From Macrostomum hystrix (lineage: Eukaryota > Platyhelminthes > Macrostomidae): a stretch of 64,000 nt of DNA. Positions 33,201 through 45,761 of this stretch are shown here, one piece after another. A program made the translations under genes and the position numbers. The notes beneath the pieces were generated by a model. The model was given only the letters and a program-made list of their open reading frames with translations. It had not been told where the DNA came from and did not search any database. Where the stretch lies: assembly GCA_950097015.1 (NCBI GenBank), contig CATNEN010000008.1:992001-1056000 (forward strand), read 5' to 3'. How positions within the stretch are numbered: position 1 is the first letter of the stretch; the number at the start of each line of letters is the position of its first letter.

Positions 33201-36200
33201 TGAAGGGATGCGGATTCCACTGACAGAGAGAGTGGGTTGTCAGGCTGATGAAGGGATGCGGATTCCACTGACAGAGAGAGTGGGTTGTCAGGCTGATGAA
33301 GGGATGCGGATTCCACTGACAGAGAGAGTGGGTTGTCAGGCTGATGAAGGGATGCTGATTCCACTGACAGAGAGAGTGGGTTGTCAGGCTGATGAAGGGA
33401 TGCTGATTCCACTGACAGAGAGAGTGGGTTGTCAGGCTGATGAAGGGATGCTGATTACAGTGATAGAGAGAGTGTGTTGTCAGGCTGATGAAGGGATGCG
33501 GATTCCACTGACAGAGAGAGTGTGTTGTCAGTCTGATGAAGGGATGCGGATTCCACTGACGGAGAGAGTGGGTTGTCAGTCTGATGAAGGGATGCTGATT
33601 CCACTGACAGAGAGAGTGGGTTGTCAGTCTGATGAAGGGATGCTGATTCCACGGACAGAGAGAGTGTGTTGTCAGTCTGATGAAGGGATGCGGATTCCAC
33701 TGACAGAGAGAGTGTGTTGTCAGGGTGATGAAGGGATGCGGATTCCACTGACAGAGACAGTGGGTTGTCAGTCTGATGAAGGGATGCTGATTCCACTGAC
33801 AGAGAGAGTGGGTTGTCAGGCTGATGAAGGGATGCGGATTCCACGGACAGAGAGAGTGTGTTGTCAGTCTGATGAAGGGATGCGGATTCCACTGACAGAG
33901 AGAGTGTGTTGTCAGTCTGATGAAGGGATGCGGATTCCACTGACAGAGAGAGTGGGTTGTCAGTCTGATGAAGGGATGCGGATTCCACTGACAGAGAGAG
34001 TGTGTTGTCAGTCTGATGAAGGGATGCGGATTCCACTGACAGAGAGAGTGTGTTGTCAGTCTGATGAAGGGATGCGGATTCCACTGACAGAGAGAGTGGG
34101 TTGTCAGGCTGATGAAGGGATGCGGATTCCACTGACAGAGAGAGTGTTTTGTCAGGCTGATGAAGGGATGCGGATTCCACTGACAGAGAGTGTGTTGTCA
34201 GTCTGATGAAGGGATGCGGATTCCACTGACAGAGAGAGTGTGTTGTCAGTCTGATGAAGGGATGCGGATTCCACTGACAGAGAGAGTGGGTTGTCAGGCT
34301 GATGAAGGGATGCGGATTCCACTGACAGAGAGAGTGTGTTGTCAGGCTGATGAAGGGATGCGGATTCCACTGACAGAGAGAGTGTGTTGTCAGTCTGATG
34401 AAGGGATGCGGATTCCACTGACAGAGAGTGTGTTGTCAGTCTGATGAAGGGATGCGGATTCCACTGACAGAGAGAGTGTGTTGTCAGGCTGATGAAGGGA
34501 TGCCGATTACAGTGACAGAGAGAGTGTGTTGTCAGGCTGATGAAGGGATGCTGATTACAGTGACAGAGAGAGTGTGTTGTCAGTCTGATGAAGGGATGCT
34601 GATTCCACTGACAGAGAGAGTGTGTTGTCAGTCTGATGAAGGGATGCTGATTACAGTGATAGAGAGAGTGGGTTGTCAGTCTGATGAAGGGATGCGGATT
34701 CCACTGACAGAGAGAGTATGTTGTCAGGCTGATGAAGGGATGCGGATTCCACTGACAGAGAGTGTGTTGTCAGGCTGATGAAGGGATGCGGATTCCACTG
34801 ACAGAGAGAGTGTGTTGTCAGGCTGATGAAGGGATGCGGATTCCACTGACAGAGAGAGTGTGTTGTCAGGCTGATGAAGGGATGCGGATTCCACTGACAG
34901 AGAGAGTGTGTTGTCAGGCTGATGAAGGGATGCGGATTCCACTGACAGAGAGAGTGGGTTGTCAGTCTGATGAAGGGATGCGGATTCCACTGACAGAGAG
35001 AGTGGGTTGTCAGGCTGATGAAGGGATGCGGATTCCACTGACAGAGAGAGTGGGTTGTCAGTCTGATGAAGGGATGCGGATTCCACTGACAGAGAGAGTG
35101 TGTTGTCAGGCTGATGAAGGGATGCGGATTCCACTGACAGAGAGAGTGTGTTGTCAGGCTGATGAAGGGATGCGGATTCCACTGACAGAGAGAGTGTGTT
35201 GTCAGGCTGATGAAGGGATGCGGATTCCACTGACAGAGAGAGTGGGTTGTCAGTCTGATGAAGGGATGCGGATTCCACTGACAGAGAGAGTGGGTTGTCA
35301 GGCTGATGAAGGGATGCGGATTCCACTGACAGAGAGAGTGGGTTGTCAGGCTGATGAAGGGATGCGGATTCCACTGACAGAGAGAGTGGGTTGTCAGGCT
35401 GATGAAGGGATGCTGATTCCACTGACAGAGAGAGTGGGTTGTCAGGCTGATGAAGGGATGCTGATTCCACTGACAGAGAGAGTGGGTTGTCAGGCTGATG
35501 AAGGGATGCTGATTACAGTGATAGAGAGAGTGTGTTGTCAGGCTGATGAAGGGATGCGGATTCCACTGACAGAGAGAGTGTGTTGTCAGTCTGATGAAGG
35601 GATGCGGATTCCACTGACGGAGAGAGTGGGTTGTCAGTCTGATGAAGGGATGCTGATTCCACTGACAGAGAGAGTGGGTTGTCAGTCTGATGAAGGGATG
35701 CGGATTCCACTGACAGAGAGAGTGTGTTGTCAGTCTGATGAAGGGATGCGGATTCCACTGACAGAGAGAGTGTGTTGTCAGTCTGATGAAGGGATGCGGA
35801 TTCCACTGACAGAGAGAGTGGGTTGTCAGGCTGATGAAGGGATGCGGATTCCACTGACAGAGAGAGTGTTTTGTCAGGCTGATGAAGGGATGCGGATTCC
35901 ACTGACAGAGAGTGTGTTGTCAGTCTGATGAAGGGATGCGGATTCCACTGACAGAGAGAGTGTGTTGTCAGTCTGATGAAGGGATGCGGATTCCACTGAC
36001 AGAGAGAGTGGGTTGTCAGGCTGATGAAGGGATGCGGATTCCACTGACAGAGAGAGTGTGTTGTCAGTCTGATGAAGGGATGCGGATTCCACTGACAGAG
36101 AGAGTGGGTTGTCAGTCTGATGAAGGGATGCGGATTCCACTGACAGAGAGAGTGTGTTGTCAGTCTGATGAAGGGATGCGGATTCCACTGACAGAGAGAG

Positions 36201-39200
36201 TGGGTTGTCAGGCTGATGAAGGGATGCGGATTCCACTGACAGAGAGAGTGTGTTGTCAGTCTGATGAAGGGATGCGGATTCCACTGACAGAGAGAGTGGG
36301 TTGTCAGTCTGATGAAGGGATGCGGATTCCACTGACAGAGAGAGTGTGTTGTCAGTCTGATGAAGGGATGCGGATTCCACTGACAGAGAGAGTGGGTTGT
36401 CAGGCTGATGAAGGGATGCGGATTCCACTGACAGAGAGAGTGTGTTGTCAGTCTGATGAAGGGATGCGGATTCCACTGACAGAGAGAGTGTGTTGTCAGT
36501 CTGATGAAGGGATGCGGATTCCACTGACAGAGAGAGTGGGTTGTCAGTCTGATGAAGGGATGCGGATTCCACTGACAGAGAGAGTGTGTTGTCAGTCTGA
36601 TGAAGGGATGCGGATTCCACTGACAGAGAGAGTGTGTTGTCAGTCTGATGAAGGGATGCGGATTCCACTGACAGAGAGAGTGGGTTGTCAGTCTGATGAA
36701 GGGATGCGGATTCCACTGACAGAGAGAGTGGGTTGTCAGGCTGATGAAGGGATGCGGATTCCACTGACAGAGAGAGTGGGTTGTCAGTCTGATGAAGGGA
36801 TGCGGATTCCACTGACAGAGAGAGTGTGTTGTCAGTCTGATGAAGGGATGCGGATTCCACTGACAGAGAGAGTGTGTTGTCAGGCTGATGAAGGGATGCG
36901 GATTCCACTGACAGAGAGAGTGTGTTGTCAGTCTGATGAAGGGATGCGGATTCCACTGACAGAGAGAGTGGGTTGTCAGTCTGATGAAGGGATGCGGATT
37001 CCACTGACAGAGAGAGTGGGTTGTCAGGCTGATGAAGGGATGCGGATTCCACTGACAGAGAGAGTGGGTTGTCAGGCTGATGAAGGGATGCGGATTCCAC
37101 TGACAGAGAGAGTGGGTTGTCAGGCTGATGAAGGGATGCTGATTCCACTGACAGAGAGAGTGGGTTGTCAGGCTGATGAAGGGATGCTGATTCCACTGAC
37201 AGAGAGAGTGGGTTGTCAGGCTGATGAAGGGATGCTGATTACAGTGATAGAGAGAGTGTGTTGTCAGGCTGATGAAGGGATGCGGATTCCACTGACAGAG
37301 AGAGTGTGTTGTCAGTCTGATGAAGGGATGCGGATTCCACTGACGGAGAGAGTGGGTTGTCAGTCTGATGAAGGGATGCTGATTCCACTGACAGAGAGAG
37401 TGGGTTGTCAGTCTGATGAAGGGATGCTGATTCCACGGACAGAGAGAGTGTGTTGTCAGTCTGATGAAGGGATGCGGATTCCACTGACAGAGAGAGTGTG
37501 TTGTCAGGGTGATGAAGGGATGCGGATTCCACTGACAGAGAGTGTGTTGTCAGTCTGATGAAGGGATGCGGATTCCACTGACAGAGAGTGTGTTGTCAGG
37601 CTGATGAAGGGATGCGGATTCCACTGACAGAGAGAGTGTGTTGTCAGTCTGATGAAGGGATGCGGATTCCACTGACAGAGAGAGTGTGTTGTCAGGCTGA
37701 TGAAGGGATGCGGTTTCCACTGACAGAGAGAGTGTGTTGTCAGTCTGATGAAGGGATGCGGATTCCACTGACAGAGAGAGTGGGTTGTCAGGCTGATGAA
37801 GGGATGCGGATTCCACTGACAGAGAGAGTGGGTTGTCAGTCTGATGAAGGGATGCGGATTCCACTGACAGAGAGAGTGTGTTGTCAGTCTGATGAAGGGA
37901 TGCGGATTCCACTGACAGAGAGAGTGTGTTGTCAGGCTGATGAAGGGATGCGGATTCCACTGACAGAGAGAGTGTGTTGTCAGTCTGATGAAGGGATGCG
38001 GATTCCACTGACAGAGAGAGTGGGTTGTCAGTCTGATGAAGGGATGCGGATTCCACTGACAGAGAGAGTGGGTTGTCAGGCTGATGAAGGGATGCGGATT
38101 CCACTGACAGAGAGAGTGGGTTGTCAGGCTGATGAAGGGATGCGGATTCCACTGACAGAGAGAGTGGGTTGTCAGGCTGATGAAGGGATGCTGATTCCAC
38201 TGACAGAGAGAGTGGGTTGTCAGGCTGATGAAGGGATGCTGATTCCACTGACAGAGAGAGTGGGTTGTCAGGCTGATGAAGGGATGCTGATTACAGTGAT
38301 AGAGAGAGTGTGTTGTCAGGCTGATGAAGGGATGCGGATTCCACTGACAGAGAGAGTGTGTTGTCAGTCTGATGAAGGGATGCGGATTCCACTGACGGAG
38401 AGAGTGGGTTGTCAGTCTGATGAAGGGATGCTGATTCCACTGACAGAGAGAGTGGGTTGTCAGTCTGATGAAGGGATGCTGATTCCACGGACAGAGAGAG
38501 TGTGTTGTCAGTCTGATGAAGGGATGCGGATTCCACTGACAGAGAGAGTGTGTTGTCAGGGTGATGAAGGGATGCGGATTCCACTGACAGAGACAGTGGG
38601 TTGTCAGTCTGATGAAGGGATGCTGATTCCACTGACAGAGAGAGTGGGTTGTCAGGCTGATGAAGGGATGCGGATTCCACGGACAGAGAGAGTGTGTTGT
38701 CAGTCTGATGAAGGGATGCGGATTCCACTGACAGAGAGAGTGTGTTGTCAGTCTGATGAAGGGATGCGGATTCCACTGACAGAGAGAGTGGGTTGTCAGT
38801 CTGATGAAGGGATGCGGATTCCACTGACAGAGAGAGTGTGTTGTCAGTCTGATGAAGGGATGCGGATTCCACTGACAGAGAGAGTGTGTTGTCAGTCTGA
38901 TGAAGGGATGCGGATTCCACTGACAGAGAGAGTGGGTTGTCAGGCTGATGAAGGGATGCGGATTCCACTGACAGAGAGAGTGTTTTGTCAGGCTGATGAA
39001 GGGATGCGGATTCCACTGACAGAGAGTGTGTTGTCAGTCTGATGAAGGGATGCGGATTCCACTGACAGAGAGAGTGTGTTGTCAGTCTGATGAAGGGATG
39101 CGGATTCCACTGACAGAGAGAGTGGGTTGTCAGGCTGATGAAGGGATGCGGATTCCACTGACAGAGAGAGTGTGTTGTCAGGCTGATGAAGGGATGCGGA

Positions 39201-42200
39201 TTCCACTGACAGAGAGAGTGTGTTGTCAGTCTGATGAAGGGATGCGGATTCCACTGACAGAGAGTGTGTTGTCAGTCTGATGAAGGGATGCGGATTCCAC
39301 TGACAGAGAGAGTGTGTTGTCAGGCTGATGAAGGGATGCCGATTACAGTGACAGAGAGAGTGTGTTGTCAGGCTGATGAAGGGATGCTGATTACAGTGAC
39401 AGAGAGAGTGTGTTGTCAGTCTGATGAAGGGATGCTGATTCCACTGACAGAGAGAGTGTGTTGTCAGTCTGATGAAGGGATGCTGATTACAGTGATAGAG
39501 AGAGTGGGTTGTCAGTCTGATGAAGGGATGCGGATTCCACTGACAGAGAGAGTATGTTGTCAGGCTGATGAAGGGATGCGGATTCCACTGACAGAGAGTG
39601 TGTTGTCAGGCTGATGAAGGGATGCGGATTCCACTGACAGAGAGAGTGTGTTGTCAGGCTGATGAAGGGATGCGGATTCCACTGACAGAGAGAGTGTGTT
39701 GTCAGGCTGATGAAGGGATGCGGATTCCACTGACAGAGAGAGTGTGTTGTCAGGCTGATGAAGGGATGCGGATTCCACTGACAGAGAGAGTGGGTTGTCA
39801 GTCTGATGAAGGGATGCGGATTCCACTGACAGAGAGAGTGGGTTGTCAGGCTGATGAAGGGATGCGGATTCCACTGACAGAGAGAGTGGGTTGTCAGTCT
39901 GATGAAGGGATGCGGATTCCACTGACAGAGAGAGTGTGTTGTCAGGCTGATGAAGGGATGCGGATTCCACTGACAGAGAGAGTGTGTTGTCAGGCTGATG
40001 AAGGGATGCGGATTCCACTGACAGAGAGAGTGTGTTGTCAGGCTGATGAAGGGATGCGGATTCCACTGACAGAGAGAGTGGGTTGTCAGTCTGATGAAGG
40101 GATGCGGATTCCACTGACAGAGAGAGTGGGTTGTCAGGCTGATGAAGGGATGCGGATTCCACTGACAGAGAGAGTGGGTTGTCAGGCTGATGAAGGGATG
40201 CGGATTCCACTGACAGAGAGAGTGGGTTGTCAGGCTGATGAAGGGATGCTGATTCCACTGACAGAGAGAGTGGGTTGTCAGGCTGATGAAGGGATGCTGA
40301 TTCCACTGACAGAGAGAGTGGGTTGTCAGGCTGATGAAGGGATGCTGATTACAGTGATAGAGAGAGTGTGTTGTCAGGCTGATGAAGGGATGCGGATTCC
40401 ACTGACAGAGAGAGTGTGTTGTCAGTCTGATGAAGGGATGCGGATTCCACTGACGGAGAGAGTGGGTTGTCAGTCTGATGAAGGGATGCTGATTCCACTG
40501 ACAGAGAGAGTGGGTTGTCAGTCTGATGAAGGGATGCGGATTCCACTGACAGAGAGAGTGTGTTGTCAGTCTGATGAAGGGATGCGGATTCCACTGACAG
40601 AGAGAGTGTGTTGTCAGTCTGATGAAGGGATGCGGATTCCACTGACAGAGAGAGTGGGTTGTCAGGCTGATGAAGGGATGCGGATTCCACTGACAGAGAG
40701 AGTGTTTTGTCAGGCTGATGAAGGGATGCGGATTCCACTGACAGAGAGTGTGTTGTCAGTCTGATGAAGGGATGCGGATTCCACTGACAGAGAGAGTGTG
40801 TTGTCAGTCTGATGAAGGGATGCGGATTCCACTGACAGAGAGAGTGGGTTGTCAGGCTGATGAAGGGATGCGGATTCCACTGACAGAGAGAGTGTGTTGT
40901 CAGTCTGATGAAGGGATGCGGATTCCACTGACAGAGAGAGTGGGTTGTCAGTCTGATGAAGGGATGCGGATTCCACTGACAGAGAGAGTGTGTTGTCAGT
41001 CTGATGAAGGGATGCGGATTCCACTGACAGAGAGAGTGTGTTGTCAGTCTGATGAAGGGATGCGGATTCCACTGACAGAGAGAGTGGGTTGTCAGTCTGA
41101 TGAAGGGATGCGGATTCCACTGACAGAGAGAGTGTGTTGTCAGTCTGATGAAGGGATGCGGATTCCACTGACAGAGAGAGTGTGTTGTCAGTCTGATGAA
41201 GGGATGCGGATTCCACTGACAGAGAGAGTGGGTTGTCAGGCTGATGAAGGGATGCGGATTCCACTGACAGAGAGAGTGTTTTGTCAGGCTGATGAAGGGA
41301 TGCGGATTCCACTGACAGAGAGTGTGTTGTCAGTCTGATGAAGGGATGCGGATTCCACTGACAGAGAGAGTGTGTTGTCAGTCTGATGAAGGGATGCGGA
41401 TTCCACTGACAGAGAGAGTGGGTTGTCAGGCTGATGAAGGGATGCGGATTCCACTGACAGAGAGAGTGTGTTGTCAGGCTGATGAAGGGATGCGGATTCC
41501 ACTGACAGAGAGAGTGTGTTGTCAGTCTGATGAAGGGATGCGGATTCCACTGACAGAGAGTGTGTTGTCAGTCTGATGAAGGGATGCGGATTCCACTGAC
41601 AGAGAGAGTGTGTTGTCAGGCTGATGAAGGGATGCCGATTACAGTGACAGAGAGAGTGTGTTGTCAGGCTGATGAAGGGATGCTGATTACAGTGACAGAG
41701 AGAGTGTGTTGTCAGTCTGATGAAGGGATGCTGATTCCACTGACAGAGAGAGTGTGTTGTCAGTCTGATGAAGGGATGCTGATTACAGTGATAGAGAGAG
41801 TGGGTTGTCAGTCTGATGAAGGGATGCGGATTCCACTGACAGAGAGAGTATGTTGTCAGGCTGATGAAGGGATGCGGATTCCACTGACAGAGAGTGTGTT
41901 GTCAGGCTGATGAAGGGATGCGGATTCCACTGACAGAGAGAGTGTGTTGTCAGGCTGATGAAGGGATGCGGATTCCACTGACAGAGAGAGTGTGTTGTCA
42001 GGCTGATGAAGGGATGCGGATTCCACTGACAGAGAGAGTGTGTTGTCAGGCTGATGAAGGGATGCGGATTCCACTGACAGAGAGAGTGGGTTGTCAGTCT
42101 GATGAAGGGATGCGGATTCCACTGACAGAGAGAGTGGGTTGTCAGGCTGATGAAGGGATGCGGATTCCACTGACAGAGAGAGTGGGTTGTCAGTCTGATG

Positions 42201-45200
42201 AAGGGATGCGGATTCCACTGACAGAGAGAGTGTGTTGTCAGGCTGATGAAGGGATGCGGATTCCACTGACAGAGAGAGTGTGTTGTCAGGCTGATGAAGG
42301 GATGCGGATTCCACTGACAGAGAGAGTGTGTTGTCAGGCTGATGAAGGGATGCGGATTCCACTGACAGAGAGAGTGGGTTGTCAGTCTGATGAAGGGATG
42401 CGGATTCCACTGACAGAGAGAGTGGGTTGTCAGGCTGATGAAGGGATGCGGATTCCACTGACAGAGAGAGTGGGTTGTCAGGCTGATGAAGGGATGCGGA
42501 TTCCACTGACAGAGAGAGTGGGTTGTCAGGCTGATGAAGGGATGCTGATTCCACTGACAGAGAGAGTGGGTTGTCAGGCTGATGAAGGGATGCTGATTCC
42601 ACTGACAGAGAGAGTGGGTTGTCAGGCTGATGAAGGGATGCTGATTACAGTGATAGAGAGAGTGTGTTGTCAGGCTGATGAAGGGATGCGGATTCCACTG
42701 ACAGAGAGAGTGTGTTGTCAGTCTGATGAAGGGATGCGGATTCCACTGACGGAGAGAGTGGGTTGTCAGTCTGATGAAGGGATGCTGATTCCACTGACAG
42801 AGAGAGTGGGTTGTCAGTCTGATGAAGGGATGCGGATTCCACTGACAGAGAGAGTGTGTTGTCAGTCTGATGAAGGGATGCGGATTCCACTGACAGAGAG
42901 AGTGTGTTGTCAGTCTGATGAAGGGATGCGGATTCCACTGACAGAGAGAGTGGGTTGTCAGGCTGATGAAGGGATGCGGATTCCACTGACAGAGAGAGTG
43001 TTTTGTCAGGCTGATGAAGGGATGCGGATTCCACTGACAGAGAGTGTGTTGTCAGTCTGATGAAGGGATGCGGATTCCACTGACAGAGAGAGTGTGTTGT
43101 CAGTCTGATGAAGGGATGCGGATTCCACTGACAGAGAGAGTGGGTTGTCAGGCTGATGAAGGGATGCGGATTCCACTGACAGAGAGAGTGTGTTGTCAGG
43201 CTGATGAAGGGATGCGGATTCCACTGACAGAGAGAGTGTGTTGTCAGTCTGATGAAGGGATGCGGATTCCACTGACAGAGAGTGTGTTGTCAGTCTGATG
43301 AAGGGATGCGGATTCCACTGACAGAGAGAGTGTGTTGTCAGGCTGATGAAGGGATGCCGATTACAGTGACAGAGAGAGTGTGTTGTCAGGCTGATGAAGG
43401 GATGCTGATTACAGTGACAGAGAGAGTGTGTTGTCAGTCTGATGAAGGGATGCTGATTCCACTGACAGAGAGAGTGTGTTGTCAGTCTGATGAAGGGATG
43501 CTGATTACAGTGATAGAGAGAGTGGGTTGTCAGTCTGATGAAGGGATGCGGATTCCACTGACAGAGAGAGTATGTTGTCAGGCTGATGAAGGGATGCGGT
43601 TTCCACTGACAGAGAGTGTGTTGTCAGGCTGATGAAGGGATGCGGATTCCACTGACAGAGAGAGTGTGTTGTCAGGCTGATGAAGGGATGCGGATTCCAC
43701 TGACAGAGAGAGTGTGTTGTCAGGCTGATGAAGGGATGCGGATTCCACTGACAGAGAGAGTGTGTTGTCAGGCTGATGAAGGGATGCGGATTCCACTGAC
43801 AGAGAGAGTGGGTTGTCAGTCTGATGAAGGGATGCGGATTCCACTGACAGAGAGAGTGGGTTGTCAGGCTGATGAAGGGATGCGGATTCCACTGACAGAG
43901 AGAGTGGGTTGTCAGTCTGATGAAGGGATGCGGATTCCACTGACAGAGAGAGTGTGTTGTCAGGCTGATGAAGGGATGCGGATTCCACTGACAGAGAGAG
44001 TGTGTTGTCAGGCTGATGAAGGGATGCGGATTCCACTGACAGAGAGAGTGTGTTGTCAGGCTGATGAAGGGATGCGGATTCCACTGACAGAGAGAGTGGG
44101 TTGTCAGTCTGATGAAGGGATGCGGATTCCACTGACAGAGAGAGTGGGTTGTCAGGCTGATGAAGGGATGCGGATTCCACTGACAGAGAGAGTGGGTTGT
44201 CAGGCTGATGAAGGGATGCGGATTCCACTGACAGAGAGAGTGGGTTGTCAGGCTGATGAAGGGATGCTGATTCCACTGACAGAGAGAGTGGGTTGTCAGG
44301 CTGATGAAGGGATGCTGATTCCACTGACAGAGAGAGTGGGTTGTCAGGCTGATGAAGGGATGCTGATTACAGTGATAGAGAGAGTGTGTTGTCAGGCTGA
44401 TGAAGGGATGCGGATTCCACTGACAGAGAGAGTGTGTTGTCAGTCTGATGAAGGGATGCGGATTCCACTGACGGAGAGAGTGGGTTGTCAGTCTGATGAA
44501 GGGATGCTGATTCCACTGACAGAGAGAGTGGGTTGTCAGTCTGATGAAGGGATGCTGATTCCACGGACAGAGAGAGTGTGTTGTCAGTCTGATGAAGGGA
44601 TGCGGATTCCACTGACAGAGAGAGTGTGTTGTCAGGGTGATGAAGGGATGCGGATTCCACTGACAGAGACAGTGGGTTGTCAGTCTGATGAAGGGATGCT
44701 GATTCCACTGACAGAGAGAGTGGGTTGTCAGGCTGATGAAGGGATGCGGATTCCACGGACAGAGAGAGTGTGTTGTCAGTCTGATGAAGGGATGCGGATT
44801 CCACTGACAGAGAGAGTGTGTTGTCAGTCTGATGAAGGGATGCGGATTCCACTGACAGAGAGAGTGGGTTGTCAGTCTGATGAAGGGATGCGGATTCCAC
44901 TGACAGAGAGAGTGTGTTGTCAGTCTGATGAAGGGATGCGGATTCCACTGACAGAGAGAGTGTGTTGTCAGTCTGATGAAGGGATGCGGATTCCACTGAC
45001 AGAGAGAGTGGGTTGTCAGGCTGATGAAGGGATGCGGATTCCACTGACAGAGAGAGTGTGTTGTCAGGCTGATGAAGGGATGCGGATTCCACTGACAGAG
45101 AGAGTGTGTTGTCAGTCTGATGAAGGGATGCGGATTCCACTGACAGAGAGTGTGTTGTCAGTCTGATGAAGGGATGCGGATTCCACTGACAGAGAGAGTG

Positions 45201-45761
45201 TGTTGTCAGGCTGATGAAGGGATGCCGATTACAGTGACAGAGAGAGTGTGTTGTCAGGCTGATGAAGGGATGCTGATTACAGTGACAGAGAGAGTGTGTT
45301 GTCAGTCTGATGAAGGGATGCTGATTCCACTGACAGAGAGAGTGTGTTGTCAGTCTGATGAAGGGATGCTGATTACAGTGATAGAGAGAGTGGGTTGTCA
45401 GTCTGATGAAGGGATGCGGATTCCACTGACAGAGAGAGTATGTTGTCAGGCTGATGAAGGGATGCGGATTCCACTGACAGAGAGAGTGGGTTGTCAGGCT
45501 GATGAAGGGATGCGGATTCCACTGACAGAGAGAGTGTGTTGTCAGGCTGATGAAGGGATGCGGATTCCACTGACAGAGAGAGTGTGTTGTCAGGCTGATG
45601 AAGGGATGCGGATTCCACTGACAGAGAGAGTGGGTTGTCAGGCTGATGAAGGGATGCGGATTCCACTGACAGAGAGAGTGTTTTGTCAGTCTGATGAAGG
45701 GATGCGGATTCCACTGACAGAGAGAGTGTGTTGTCAGGCTGATGAAGGGATGCGGTTTCCA
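30222..45761. repeat. 48-bp minisatellite, 15.5 kb, about 324 units, with higher-order structure
   Basis: The unit is TGTGTTGTCAGGCTGATGAA followed by GGGATGCGGATTCCACTGAC and AGAGAGAG. A scattered 46-bp form lacks one AG. Variants (GG/GT before CTGATG, GCGG/GCTG, ACAGTGATAG, ACGGAG, TTTTGTC) form long ordered blocks that recur. About 1,052 bp at 31662 repeats at 32714; a 4,836-bp block (about 101 units) at 32714 recurs at 37550 up to about 40,900; further segments recur at spacings of 2,296 and 1,722 bp. TGTCAG and CTGACA in each unit form a 6-bp inverted repeat. Both strands read open in 16-codon periods, but the 46-bp units break every frame, so it is not a gene. Confidence 0.97.

Noticed and set aside
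30222-45761. Hammerhead ribozyme array, because each unit contains CTGATGA
   Set aside because: The required GAAA box and matching stems are absent from the unit.
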